Shown: piece by piece, positions 12,830 through 25,872 of the stretch
Layout: each line of letters opens with the position of its first letter
How positions within the stretch are numbered: the stretch's first letter is position 1
DNA from: Apostichopus japonicus
Lineage: Eukaryota > Echinodermata > Holothuroidea > Aspidochirotida > Stichopodidae
Reading direction: 5' to 3'
Assembly: GCF_037975245.1 (NCBI RefSeq)
Contig: NC_092561.1
Location: 184,001 to 248,000, forward strand
Length of the DNA: 64,000 bases
Notes under the pieces: generated by a model
Seen by the model: only the letters and a program-made list of their open reading frames with translations
Database searches by the model: none
Told to the model about the DNA's origin: nothing
Position numbers and translations under genes: made by a program

Positions 12830-13543
12830 GTCCTAGACATGGTATTACCAGAGTGGTCCTAGACATGGTATTACCAGAGTGGTCCTAGACATGGTATTAC
12901 CAGAGTGGTCCTAGACATGGTATTACCAGAGTGGTCCTAGACATGGTATTACCAGAGTGGTCCTAGACATGGTATTACCAGAGTGGTCCTAGACATGGTA
13001 TTACCAGAGTGGTCCTAGACATGGTATTACCAGAGTGGTCCTAGACATGGTATTACCAGAGTGGTCCTAGACATGGTATAACCAGAGTGGTCCTAGACAT
13101 GGTATTACCAGAGTGGTCCTAGACATGGTATTACCAGAGTGGTCCTAGAAATGGTATTACCAGAGTGGTCCTAGACATGGTATTACCAGAGTGGTCCTAG
13201 ACATGGTATTACCAGAGTGGTCCTAGACATGGTATTACCAGAGTGGTCCTAGACATGGTATTACCAGAGTGGTCCTAGACATGGTATTACCAGAGTGGTC
13301 CTAGACATGGTATTACCAGAGTGGTCCTAGACATGGTATTACCAGAGTGGTCCTAGACATGGTATTACCAGAGTGGTCCTAGACATGGTATTACCAGAGT
13401 GGTCCTAGACATGGTATTACCAGAGTGGTCCTAGACATGGTAATACCAGAGTGGTCCTAGACATGGTATTACCAGAGTGGTCCTAGACATGGTATTACCT
13501 GAGTGGTCCTAGACATGGTATTACCAGAGTGGTCCTAGACATG
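12830..13543. repeat. 26-bp minisatellite, left part (about 27 copies)
   Basis: Near-perfect head-to-tail copies of a 26-bp unit (GGTCCTAGACATGG then TATTACCAGAGT). Only scattered variants are visible, such as TAGAAATGG near 13147. The array resumes at 15821 after a transposon insertion. Confidence 0.97.
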
Positions 13544-15820
13544 CAGGGATGCCAACCTCTGAACTCAGAAAACTGTACTCACAGACCCAAAAAACTGTAT
13601 TTTGCCATACAAAACTGTATTTTTGAATACGATGCCTAATTTGACTTGTAACTCTAAACCGAGGGTTTAAACTGACTTGTTTTTAAGTTTATGAGATAAA
13701 AAATCTGTTATGCAGAATTGATACATCATGATTATAACATCTTATAAAGTGTACAATTGATGAAACTTACAAACATAGTGTTGTAATATACTAAATACTT
13801 CTCTTATTATATTCCATTGTGGCCTTTTTGCACTTCTGCATGAGTTCCCGACAAAGTTCCCGTTTGTAACAGGGAACCCCTGGGTCTTAGGCTCTTAGGT
13901 ATCCTTTTGTAGGCCTATGTACCAAATTACCTCTGGAGTTTCTCGGAAAGAAAACCTTTTTTTTTTTTACAAATTTCCAAAATACGAAAATATGACATCC
14001 TACCTAGTCAGCACTGTGCTAAGCGAATGGCCTAGCCACCTCGACGTGTATGTCACCTGTTCATGGCTTGAAATTGGCTATGAATAGTTACTCAAAATAT
14101 CCATCTCAAAAAGCATCTCAGACAAACCATCCATCTTCAATCTTTACCAAAGTGTAAACTTTAATTACATATTGCCTACGTTCCGACATTATTGTGTACT
14201 TATTTTCAGTATTATACCGTTTATGAACAAATAGAAATGTTACGAACTTGAAGTTAAACATACCTATTCGTTACCTATTTAACTCCATTCAAGTTCAATT
14301 AGAAAATGTAAGCTAAGGCCAATCAAACTGAAGAGCAATTTGTACCATCGTAACTTGTTTAAAATTACTCTAGAATGTTACCAAATTGATGTAAAGAATT
14401 AATAACAACTAGAAACTACTCCAATATAAAATACAACATTCCCTCTTTAAGACATAGCACATACCTTCCAAACAAATGCCGATATCCAGCAAATTGAAAG
14501 TTGTAAACTAAGCTACGCCTTTTTTTTTTTTCTTTTTTTTTTGGCAAACCGATGGTTAGGCTACATTTCCCATTGACTTAGTGTGGTTGTTAGGCTAACA
14601 TGTGGTCGAAGGTTGCAGTATTTCATGGATATTTTAGTTCTAGCTAACTGCTTCACAATTTCAGCGAATAAAGAGATGCTTAGACTAGATTTTACCGTTG
14701 ACTACGTGTGGTGTTCGGCCCTACCATGCGCGACGATAGCAGCAAGGAAAGTATGTAAAACAGCTACGCAAAGTATTGGGGTTTTTTTTTGGCAAACCGA
14801 TAGTTGGGCTACATTTCCCATTGAATTAGTGTGGTTGTTAGGCTAACATGTGGTCGAAGATTGCAGTTTCCATGGATATTTTTATTTTTTATTTGCGACA
14901 CAACTAGAGCGAATAAACAGATGGCTAGGTTAGATTTCCATGTTGACTTAGTGTGAAGTAAGGCTACCATGTGGTCGGAGATTTGTTGGGATTTTAGGTT
15001 ATTGTCCCGGTGATTGTGCGCGACCCTCTCGCACTGCTTCAAATTTGTTGCGGGATTGTGAGAACTGTTTGCGCGATTCGCGCTGCAACTGCAAACCTAG
15101 GTAGCTAAAGCAAACGCATATCACAATTAATTTTACACAGACACCTGATATAACGAGGGCGATTTTCTTATATTTCTCTTCTCTTTTTTCGCACTCGTAA
15201 TTTTGCTTTAGGAGGGCTTTTTTAGCACTTGCGAGGGCGAATCGCCCGTCGCCACCCGCTTATTTCCAACCCCGTCCAGCACATTCGTTAATTCGCGAAA
15301 TTGGTATTGTTACCATGCTTACTGTGCCAAGAAATATGAAGTCACTAACCACGAGGGAAGCAAAATTGGCGACCCTGGCAGCCTAATTTGATGAAATTAC
15401 ATCGTGAAAGACGTATAGAAGGTGTCATTATTTTAATATTTCGTAGTAAAAGAGCAAACCTTATACATCAGTTGATATTTTCAACTTCCATATGTTTTTG
15501 AATAATGATATTTTCACCCTTCCATATGTTTTTGAATATTCGGTATGACATAACTGGTATTCCACGTAATTGTTCCGATTATGCAATAATCGTACCGATT
15601 CCGATTCAGTTAATCGTTTGAACACTAATTATAACCCTAAGATTGGCCTTAGTCTCATTTAGCAGCCGCCAGTCGTTTATTTTTTGTACTTATTTTTGAT
15701 AATGGAAAATCGTATATTTTTATAATGGAAAATCGTATTTTTTGAGAACAAAACGTAAAATCGTATTTTTGACAATTTTCCGTACAAAATACGGCAAAAT
15801 CGTACTAGTTGGCATCCCTG
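13544..15820. mobile_element. Non-autonomous hAT-like DNA transposon, copy 1 (2277 bp)
   Basis: The ends are inverted: CAGGGATGCCAAC at the left and GTTGGCATCCCTG at the right. GACATG is duplicated at 13538-13543 and 15821-15826, a 6-bp target duplication within the 26-bp array. CAGGG termini with a 6-bp duplication fit the 6-bp-duplicating hAT lineage; Dada- or IS3EU-type elements are alternatives I cannot exclude. Subterminal motifs recur (AAAACTGTA on the left, AAAATCGTA on the right), as expected for transposase binding. Inside are three diverged copies of a block with TTAGGCTAACATGTGGTCG. The longest frames are under 90 codons, so it depends on a transposase elsewhere. A copy of identical length lies at 19765. 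Confidence 0.92.
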
Positions 15821-16336
15821 GACATGGTATTACCAGAGTGGTCCTAGACATGGTATTACCAGAGTGGTCCTAGACATGGTATTACCAGAGTGGTCCTAGA
15901 CATGGTATTACCAGAGTGGTCCTAGACATGGTATTACCAGAGTGGTCCTAGAAATGGTATTACCAGAGTGGTCCTAGACATGGTATTACCAGAGTGGTCC
16001 TAGACATGGTATTACCAGAGTGGTCCTAGACATGGTATTACCAGAGTGGTCCTAGACATGGTATTACCAGAGTGGTCCTAGACATGGTAATACCAGAGTG
16101 GTCCTAGACATGGTTTAAGCAGAGTGGTCCTAGAAATGGTATTACCAGAGTGGTCCTAGACATGGTATTACCAGAGTGGTCCTAGACATGGTATTACCAG
16201 AGTGGTCCTAGACATGGTATTACCAGAGTGGTCCTAGACATGGTATTACCAGAGTGGTCCTAGACATGGTATTACCAGAGTGGTCCTAGACATGGTATTA
16301 CCAGAGTGGTCCTAGACATGGTATTACCAGAGTGGT
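15821..16336. repeat. 26-bp minisatellite, right part (about 20 copies)
   Basis: This continues the array interrupted at 13543 in the same unit and phase. Variants include TAGAAATGG (near 15951 and 16132) and one TGGTTTAAGC unit near 16112. It ends at GAGTGGT before unique sequence. Confidence 0.97.
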
Positions 16337-18684
16337 GGGCAGACAGTTCCTGCTATTCAGATCAACGTTTGCTAAATGATTCCTTCAGACATTGATAAGT
16401 ACCATGACCCAGCAGCATGAGTGAACTTTCTCAAATCCAGCAGGTCTCCAGCCGACTGTTCACTACAATAGTCTGGCTTCAATTTGTCCGAGGATATCTG
16501 ACATTGTATAATATTGAGGGCAGCTGTGAGATTTTGAATATACTGCAGTAATTCCATTAGAAGGTTGACTAGCTTTTAATGCAGTTGGATAGAAAACCTT
16601 GCTTATTAGACAAGAGCTTTTGAAGAAATAATAAATATAAAAGAGGATGTTAACACTGTCCACAGATTGTCCTAGGGTTCCATTTGCATAGTGCTGACAA
16701 CTGGTTCACGCACTGTAGGACTTATAGAGACTTCCTTATTATTTTATGTGTCATTGCCTACCAATTTGTCTTTTGTTAAAGCAGCTGCCTGGTCATATAT
16801 GTTAACTTAATAACTAAACATGTTCTCCCATCATGGAAGGAATCAAACAGAAAAACATATTGTTACTTTGTTGATCAGTAACCAGAAACAGATTCTAAGA
16901 AAACTGTCAGAACTTACAGATCTGCTTATAAACTGTCATTAGTGGCTTAACTGTTCATACAGAATGTTAATAAGTTTAATTAATCCGGGTCATTATCAGG
17001 TGACAACTCAGACCTTCAAGACAAAATACTTCACAGAAACCACTAAATTTACATAAGCCACACAAATCTAATGAACCTGTGCAGGGGGTGGGGGGGGGGG
17101 ATTGGTGCACTCTGTTGAGCAATATTTTGAAATTGCATTGGGCTGCTTATTAAATGATGAAAAGCAGGCCAGGTTATTACAGTTGAAGGGTCACCCCTAA
17201 GTTCATTTCAAACCTAGGAAAGTAGAACGACCCTGTGGCATAATTTACAAACGTTCAGACAATCGAAGAAGGATGTTTTAAATATTGATGTCCCCGATTT
17301 TTGCACATCTCTCCCATCAAACAGAGGAGAAAGAGTCTTTCAAAGTTTTTCATTTTACTTCAGAATTGAGAAACAATTACTAAATAAATGCACTTTTTTT
17401 AAGTTTTAGTGACCCTAGCCCATGAATTAAAAATATGCTAAAGTAAATTCCCCATTTGAAATTTGCATACATGTACATGTTCGTCAACTTCAAATATGAT
17501 CAAAAGTCTGACAACCAAACACAATACTATCAAGGCCAGTTGATGTTCATTAGGTGGACAAAGTCTAGGAAGGGGTCATAAAAATTGAATTTTTTTTTTA
17601 TACGCGTGCAATCTTGGTTGAGGGCGGTATTTAATTTCTATTTTCTTGGCCTCTTATGGTCACTACTGTACTGTACCTTTGTTATGCAAATTTTGTTTAC
17701 TTTTGTTCTTTTTGTTCTGTTCTTCTTCATTTTATCCAGGCTAAGACACGTCTGTTCGTTTTCCTTCATGTACAACGGACACCTAGCCAAATTGCCCCAT
17801 ATTCAGTACATTTCTTGCGTGTGATAATCTCAGATCTATTGAAATGTTTTGAAAGTTCTTTTCGTTTCCATTATATATTACACATTTGAAGGTTTGATCA
17901 ATCTGGGAAACTCATTAAATAGACCTGTGCAAACTATGTTGATGTAACACGCATCAGAATTTCTTATTTTAGGACTTAAGAAGTTAACCCCTAATTTCAA
18001 GCCCACATGTGTCATTTGAATAATGTGATGTTCCTCTTTTCAAGACGACAATGAAATGTTTCAAAAAAATTGCCTTTGGCCCACAAACCTTTGTTCAGTG
18101 TCCTTGAAACGAAGGTTGTAAAAAGCAAAGGAATAACATTATAAGAAAAAATTAGGCAGTCCCTCACTTTACAGCCTCAATGTACATAATTAGCTAATGT
18201 TTGTTCATAAATAAAACTAGAACTGAGTAAAGGCTTGTTAACTGGTCAATCTTTACTGGATTTTAATGGGAGTTGCAGAGCTCTATTTTCATGATTTCTA
18301 ATGCCTATTAGATTGATTCTGACAATGTTATTCATAGGTGTCAATAGACCTTTTATGCTATCTTGACTTCACTGGTAAATGAGAAACAAAAAATTGAAAT
18401 TGAATGAAGTTAAAACTTGAAGAAAAGCATTTCATCTGGTGGTGCTCGCCCACTCGCCCTTGACTTATCTAGATGAAGTCTCATTCCAGAATACTTACCT
18501 CAATTCAAGGATGCAAACAAGGCGTTAGTTTCAGTGGAAGAATTCATTAATCTGTGCCATTCCTCATAAACCTATTTTGGGAGAAAAGGAAACAGAAGGG
18601 ATTTCAGAAAAATAATCTTAAACAGTTTGGTGAGAAGTTGCAATGATCAACTCTGCCAATTCACTGCTCCATGAGGAAATGGGC
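16337..18684. other. Intergenic, no gene seen
   Basis: AT-rich and without supported exons. A G-rich run lies at 17084-17100. Confidence 0.45.
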
Positions 18685-18950
18685 AGTGAGTGACCAGTTT
18701 GTAAGAAGGACAATGTTGAGTTAAGTCTTACTAACTACAATGCATATTGCTGGTGGAAGTTAAACACAAAGAGTGAGTGACCAGTGTGTAGGAAGGACAA
18801 TGTTGAGTTAAGTCTTACTAACTACAATACATATTGCTGGTGGAAGTTAAACACAAAGAGTGAGTGACCAGTGTGTAGGAAGGACAATGTTGAGTTAAGT
18901 CTTACTAACTACAATACATATTGCTGGTGGAAGTTCAACACAAAGAGTTG
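18685..18950. repeat. 87-bp tandem repeat, 3 copies
   Basis: AGTGAGTGACCAG recurs at 18685, 18772 and 18859. The units are almost identical and contain GTTGAGTTAAGTCTTAC and CATATTGCTGGTGGAAG. Confidence 0.93.
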
Positions 18951-19764
18951 ACAACTGGGCTGCAATGGACATTGAAAAAGATATTGAGAACTTTACCTTA
19001 CAATTCTCAAAATGTTTGGAGCAAATTGTAGTGTGCTTGCAGACTGTAATGTTTTCCCTCATGAAAACTTTCATGACATGACAAAAGTAACAAATTTATC
19101 ACTTAACCCTTGACATCATGTGACAGACGTACATTATTAGTTTAAAAATTAATTTTGCATACACAGATAGGAGGAAACATTCAGGTAAGAGAACCTGAGA
19201 TGAAGTAAATGATTCACTCACAAACATTGCTCCTGGAATCATTCCACAACATGGGTTCTGTTTTACGGTGAGAAAACAGGATGTGTGGAGATCCAGTACC
19301 CCTTTCATTACATTTAAACTCATATCAGTCACCTCCAACCCCCACCCCATCCCCACCCTATCCCCATGAAACATTCCCCATACTAAGATCTTATTATTTT
19401 AAGGAACAGTAAGCTTTGAGGAATCAATTCTTCTTCTCCTTTTTTCTTTTGTTTCTTTTCTTTTTTTTCTACTTGTTTTACATGTTCTTCTTCTTCAAGA
19501 CTGTCTTTCAAAACTTCCATCTTAGAGTAATTTGTGACATATTTTTATGAAGGAAAACCAACAAACTATCACTATTTCACATTTTCACCATTTCCAGCTC
19601 AACAAATGTTCTGACATATTGTCACATGATTTGACTATAAGTACCTGCCTATCGTTGAGAAACCAATTTAAAAAAAAAAAACTGGTACATTTACTACTTT
19701 TGCGAATGACATTTTTATCACCTACTCATCGACGATTAAAGAGTCAAGTCATTCTGCAATTATG
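18951..19764. other. Intergenic, no gene seen
   Basis: No exon recognised. A pyrimidine-rich stretch lies at about 19425-19510. Confidence 0.45.
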
Positions 19765-22041
19765 CAGGGATGCCAACCTCTGAACTCAGAAAACTGTACT
19801 CACAGACCCAAAAAACTGTATTTTGCCATACAAAACTGTATTTTTGAATACGATGCCTAATTTGACTTGTAACTCTAAACCGAGGGTTTAAACTGACTTG
19901 TTTTTAAGTTTATGAGATAAAAAATCTGTTATGCAGAATTGATACATCATGATTATAACATCTTATAAAGTGTACAATTGATGAAACTTACAAACATAGT
20001 GTTGTAATATACTAAATACTTCTCTTATTATATTCCATTGTGGCCTTTTTGCACTTCTGCATGAGTTCCCGACAAAGTTCCCGTTTGTAACAGGGAACCC
20101 CTGGGTCTTAGGCTCTTAGGTATCCTTTTGTAGGCCTATGTACCAACTTACCTCTGGAGTTTCTCGGAAAGAAAACCTTTTTTTTTTTTACAAATTTCCA
20201 AAATACGAAAATATGACATCCTACCTAGTCAGCACTGTGCTAAGCGAATGGCCTAGCCACCTCGACGTGTATGTCACCTGTTCATGGCTTGAAATTGGCT
20301 ATGAATAGTTACTCAAAATATCCATCTCAAAAAGCATCTCAGACAAACCATCCATCTTCAATCTTTACCAAAGTGTAAACTTTAATTACATATTGCCTAC
20401 ATTCCGACATTATTGTGTACTTATTTTCAGTATTATACCGTTTATGAACAAATAGAAATGTTACGAACTTGAAGTTAAACATACCTATTCGTTACCTATT
20501 TAACTCCATTCAAGTTCAATTAGAAAATGTAAGCTAAGGCCAATCAAACTGAAAAGCAATTTGTACCATCGTAACTTGTTTAAAATTACTCTAGAATGTT
20601 ACCAAATTGATGTAAAGAATTAATAACAACTAGAAACTACTCCAATATAAAATACAACATTCCCTCTTTAAGACATAGCACATACCTTCCAAACAAATGC
20701 CGATATCCAGCAAATTGAAAGTTGTAAACTAAGCTACGCCTTTTTTTTTTTTCTTTTTTTTTTGGCAAACCGATGGTTAGGCTACATTTCCCATTGACTT
20801 AGTGTGGTTGTTAGGCTAACATGTGGTCGAAGGTTGCAGTATTTCATGGATATTTTAGTTCTAGCTAACTGCGTCACAATTTCAGCGAATAAAGAGATGC
20901 TTAGACTAGATTTTACCGTTGACTACGTGTGGTGTTCGGCCCTACCATGCGCGACGATAGCAGCAAGGAAAGTATGTAAAACAGCTACGCAAAGTATTGG
21001 GGGTTTTTTTTGGCAAACCGATAGTTGGGCTACATTTCCCATTGAATTAGTGTGGTTGTTAGGCTAACATGTGGTCGAAGATTGCAGTTTCCATGGATAT
21101 TTTTATTTTTTATTTGCGACACAACTAGAGCGAATAAACAGATGGCTAGGTTAGATTTCCATGTTGACTTAGTGTGAAGTAAGGCTACCATGTGGTCGGA
21201 GATTTGTTGGGATTTTAGGTTATTGTCCCGGTGATTGTGCGCGACCCTCTCGCACTGCTTCAAATTTGTTGCGGGATTGTGAGAACTGTTTGCGCGATTC
21301 GCGCTGCAACTGCAAACCTAGGTAGCTAAAGCAAACGCATATCACAATTAATTTTACACAGACACCTGATATAACGAGGGCGATTTTCTTATATTTCTCT
21401 TCTCTTTTTTCGCACTCGTAATTTTGCTTTAGGAGGGCTTTTTTAGCACTTGCGAGGGCGAATCGCCCGTCGCCACCCGCTTATTTCCAACCCCGTCCAG
21501 CACATTCGTTAATTCGCGAAATTGGTATTGTTACCATGCTTACTGTGCCAAGAAATATGAAGTCACTAACCACGAGGGAAGCAAAATTGGCGACCCTGGC
21601 AGCCTAATTTGATGAAATTACATCGTGAAAGACGTATAGAAGGTGTCATTATTTTAATATTTCGTAGTAAAAGAGCAAACCTTATACATCAGTTGATATT
21701 TTCAACTTCCATATGTTTTTGAATAATGATATTTTCACCCTTCCATATGTTTTTGAATATTCGGTATGACATAACTGGTATTCCACGTAATTGTTCCGAT
21801 TATGTAATAATCGTACCGATTCCGATTCAGTTAATCGTTTGAACACTAATTATAACCCTAAGATTGGCCTTAGTCTCATTTAGCAGCCGCCAGTCGTTTA
21901 TTTTTTGTACTTATTTTTGATAATGGAAAATCGTATATTTTTATAATGGAAAATCGTATTTTTTGAGAACAAAACGTAAAATCGTATTTTTGACAATTTT
22001 CCGTACAAAATACGGCAAAATCGTACTAGTTGGCATCCCTG
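19765..22041. mobile_element. Non-autonomous hAT-like DNA transposon, copy 2 (2277 bp)
   Basis: Same termini and orientation as copy 1, at a constant offset of 6221 bp. The target duplication is ATTATG at 19759-19764 and 22042-22047, different from copy 1. This shows independent insertion rather than segmental duplication. I noticed only about six base differences from copy 1 (for example ACCAACTT for ACCAAATT near 20144, and CTGCGTCAC for CTGCTTCAC near 20870), so the family moved recently. It carries no transposase frame. Confidence 0.93.
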
Positions 22042-22084
22042 ATTATGTAAAGCAGATCTCACACAATGTAAACACTGTGTAAAG

Positions 22085-22140
22085 TAAGAGGGTCTGGCAT
22101 TTCGATCCTAGCAGGATCTTCTTCAGAGGCTGAATGTACA
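22085..22140 (-). ncRNA. Degenerate hammerhead-like motif, Penelope-type element end
   Basis: On the minus strand CTGAAGA (22120-22126) is followed by a GATCC/GGATC stem and then GAAAT (22099-22103). Flanks match the 51.2-kb copy (AGCCT before, CAGACC after). The hammerhead core needs GAAA followed by a base able to start stem III; here the palindromic ACGT of the other copy is replaced by ATGC, so catalysis is doubtful. Probably a solo Penelope-type end; no protein fragment is seen nearby. Confidence 0.5.
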
Positions 22141-22780
22141 ATGTAAACACCTGTAGTGACATCAATTGATCAACATCTATAGCGCTGTATTTATAACATT
22201 AACATGGGTGGGAGTAATGACAACAGTAAAATGAATGGATCATGAATTCACTGTACCAAGTACTGTGACTAGTAAGTCACAAGGACAACTTTGTGATGTT
22301 ATTGACTGGTTACCATGGATACGTGATCCGACTACTAAGAAGTAAACTGTAAGGTCTGTAATAGTTGTACACTACGGAGTGAAAATCAATAAAGTTCAAA
22401 ATTAAAAGTACACTCTTTTACACAACAGAAGTCGCTATGGTAAGGACTGCCAGCCAAAATTAATACAAAATTTGGTATTTTTTGCATAATGGAAAGTGTC
22501 AGACATTGTGTGTTCGTGGCAAACACAGCTTGTATAGCAATTAGAATTTTTCATAAGGATGGCTTACTACTTATTTGAAGTGTGCGACTGAATAACTCGG
22601 GCAGTGAATTTGTGATATTGTAGGTGAAGTCATGAAAAGATTACTTTCTGACTCCAATTAGCTCTCTGAGAACATAAACCAGACCTGTGAAAACAGGGTT
22701 TGGAAAATCCAATACGAAACATCTTTGGTTAAAGGCTTTAGGATGGTAGATTCAGAAGGAGTAGGTCAGTGCCCTTAGAT

Positions 22781-22988
22781 AGGGTCATTGGGTGCTCAGT
22801 GCAAGAATGTTACCAGTTATTAGGCTAGGTAGAGGGTCATTGGGTGCTCAGTGCAAGAATGTTACCAGTTATTAGGCTAGGTAGAGGGTCATTGGGTGCT
22901 CGGTGCAAGAATGTTACCAGTTATTAGGCTAGGTAGAGGGTCATTGGGTGCTCAGTGCAAGAATGTTACCAGTTATTAGGCTAGGTAG
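22781..22988. repeat. 52-bp tandem repeat, 4 copies
   Basis: AGGGTCATTGGGTGCTC starts at 22781, 22833, 22885 and 22937. Copies are nearly identical (one A to G change in the third). This indicates recent amplification. Confidence 0.95.
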
Positions 22989-23902
22989 ATAGGTGTGTGT
23001 AGGTAAAGGGGATGGTTAAGTGAGGAGTGAAGTAAATCTTGCAATTTTTTACCAACATCCGGTAAATAGCTGGGGAGGATCAGAGTACAACTCGTACAAT
23101 GCGTATGAAATAACGCATAAGTTTACCTCATGGAGAGATGATCGTCTGATAATATCAGGGGATCTGCTCCAGATTTAGTGTAAAAGCACCCTCAATGAAA
23201 TTTTGTACTCCTCTTTTGCTTAAAATCTTAAAAGTTTCTAAATTAACAGCTGTACAGTACTATACATGGTAATGACAGTCACTTCAATAGTTACAGAGTG
23301 CTTAGAGTATGAAAGTGGCTCATTACTAATTTCTTCCTAACTACACTGTACAAAGGCCTTCACTGCACGCAGCAAAGAGGCAGGCTCCAGTTCACTTACC
23401 TGTTGAAGCTACTGAACATTGCATGATATTCAGTGAATGACTTATCTGGTTTTCCATACCAACATGCTTTGCAAAATGGTCAAATTGCTATACAAACTTG
23501 TGCAAAGATGTGTTTATAGCTTTTTGTAAACAGGAACCATATTATTGTATAAAAGATCAAGTTGAGAGCCTTCAGAACTACTATGTACGTGCAGTATTTT
23601 AACACTTTTTTATTCACTGTTGTTACACAAAAGAAATTTGTAATGTTACTCAATGCAAATGTTATCTAGCCTTTTACCCTCCCTAAATACTTTGCCGGTA
23701 TAGTAATCTAATTACGTACAGTAAAATAATCTAAAGTCAAGGTATGTAATCCCTCTATGTACAATATGTACGAACATGGCAATACAAATTACAAAGGATA
23801 CTGTAAGTCTGCATGTACATGTATGTACAGCATAATTTTACTTAATATCATGTACAGTACATCGTATGTGTGTATTTTAATTAATTTCATGTAACTGTCT
23901 CT
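22989..23902. other. Intergenic, no gene seen
   Basis: AT-rich, with many short TGTAC/GTACA palindromes but no supported gene. Confidence 0.4.
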
Positions 23903-23970
23903 TAGCGCCTTTGAAGAAATGTTGTTGATATTGGTGCTATATAAATGAAACTTTCTGATTGATTGATCTA
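23903..23970 (+). mobile_element. L2/CR1-like retroelement 3' tail
   Basis: TAGCGCCTTTGA, a short spacer, then GGTGCTATATAAATGAAA and a short TGAT-type tail. It resembles the stem-loop tail shared by L2-clade LINEs and SINEs mobilised by them in many animals. No upstream coding part is visible, so this is a 5'-truncated copy or a SINE end. Confidence 0.5.
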
Positions 23971-24734
23971 TTCAGTTGAAAGAAGGGAGCTCAACAGTCA
24001 TACAATATTTACTGTCAATAAATTCATATACATGTATAGACATGCATGTCAGAGAAAAGCTATCAGTAAGCTGCAATATGGCAAGTGTTCAGCTAGGATG
24101 AATCAATGTCAAACAGTACAGATTATCTGTAGAGAATTGCAGTGCCTATTATGTGAATCTGCAACGGTTTTATTGTGTGAAATTACACAGCACAGATGGG
24201 TGGACAGGGCGTGGGAGAAGGGGGGGAGGGTACATATTATGTTCAAATCCAGAGACAGCAATTATATCCTTTAAACTTGCATAAATGCATCTTTCTAAAC
24301 TCCTTTGTGATACAAGTTTGAATAATACTACTTTCTTCTTTTTTTATTGTGCAAATAATAGATGAATATTGATGACAGTGCCAGAAAATGCTTAACAGAA
24401 CAAGATTACACAGTGGACGCAACTGAAGAGCATAGTACGCAAACCAGACATTGTTTTAATTAATACATTTATGCTAATTACCATAAACACTACAGATGCT
24501 ATATGGGTATACATGTACATTCAACATTGCCCACAGTAGTAACTGTAACAGTAACACTTGGTAAAATATAAAGAAATACCCTGCTTCTTAGCAATGCATA
24601 CTCACATACAAACTGTGGTATAGATGGATCTTGAAGTTTGGACAATCTGTCAGTATATTATCTCCATGACAACAGGCTAAAATATTTTTTCCATTCTTAC
24701 ACTGCAATTCATATTACAGAACCTAGATAATCCA

Positions 24735-24875
24735 TAGCTGTTGACAACACAATAAGTGTTGATCCTAAGATCCTATAGAGGATTAGGTTCGTAGCTGTTG
24801 ACAACCCAATAAGTGTTAATCCTAAGATCCTTTAGAGGATTAGGTTCATAGCTGTTGACAACCCAATCAGTGTAA
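24735..24875. repeat. 57-bp tandem repeat, about 2.5 copies
   Basis: TAGCTGTTGACAAC starts at 24735, 24792 and 24849. Each full unit contains the inverted pair CCTAAGATCC / GGATTAGG. Confidence 0.9.
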
Positions 24876-25872
24876 ATTATTAACATATTTAAACATCACC
24901 CTGAGGCTAGCAATTTGTCCAAACAGCAAAAACGTTTTTCCAAAAGGGTAACATGTTATTAACAGATAGCAGTGATGAGGGACGAATTGTGTACTAATAT
25001 CAATGCATGATAAAACTGCAATTAACAGACTTTCCCTTTCAGCATGTGGTACAAATTTAAGCAACATCCTCTTTCCTGTTCCAAAAACCTTTATGGTAGC
25101 AAAGGAATTACACTAGGTCTCACCCCTGCTGGCTATTTATCTAAATATACTAAACATCTCACGGTCCAGTCTTTCTGGCTAAAAATAAAGCAGCTGGTCA
25201 GCAAATTTATCTATGTACTGTACTGTGCGTACAACAAAACAAATCACAAACTCAGAGAAAAGCGGTTTGACATTTGGTTCATTTTTTTCAGACTTAATTG
25301 ACATCAGGTACAGTATGGAGGAAGGAGCCCTGTAGAGAAACAAGACGTACAACAAAAACAGAACTTATTGGGAAAGAAGTCACGATAAAAAGAAGATATC
25401 ATGTGTACATATTTATATTGAAAAATGGACAAATTTCAAATGAAAGCCTTGGGTGGGGTGGGATGGGGTGGGGTGGGGTGGGATAATTTGACCATTGTTA
25501 TTTGTAGGTTGCATACCAAGATGACAGACAATACATGAGCATGTTCATATGAACCTACTGTACCACCTTACAACAAACAAAAGTGAAGTGTGGAGTGCAA
25601 AGAAACTGCACTGTAAAGTACTGTAAGTACTGTACCTATCACAGAGATGATGAAATAAAACTTCAATAATTTGTGGTGATATTTGAAAGACAAATGTAAC
25701 CCACAGAAATTGACAGAATACTGTCCAGCAGATGGAAAGAACTTACAGTACTGCACATGTGAAGTATATACTGGACATATAGTACATGTACAATGTTTCA
25801 GGCTTTTTTTCCTGGTTGACCCTCTGAAGTCCAGGCCATACTTTTTGGTTGTCTGAACAGTAAATTTGGTTT
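24876..25872. other. Intergenic, no gene seen
   Basis: No supported exon. A short G-rich GGGGT repeat lies at about 25451-25483. Confidence 0.4.

Noticed and set aside
12830-13543. Regularly repeated array that could be mistaken for CRISPR
   Set aside because: Units are head-to-tail with no unique spacers, in eukaryotic sequence; it is a minisatellite.
14583-15042. Open frames of 77-87 codons inside both 2277-bp elements
   Set aside because: Short, without transposase motifs; their conservation between copies only reflects recent transposition.
17585-17889. Hydrophobic open frames of 77-79 codons
   Set aside because: T-rich DNA gives Phe/Leu-rich text; no splice signals, conserved motif or repeat support.
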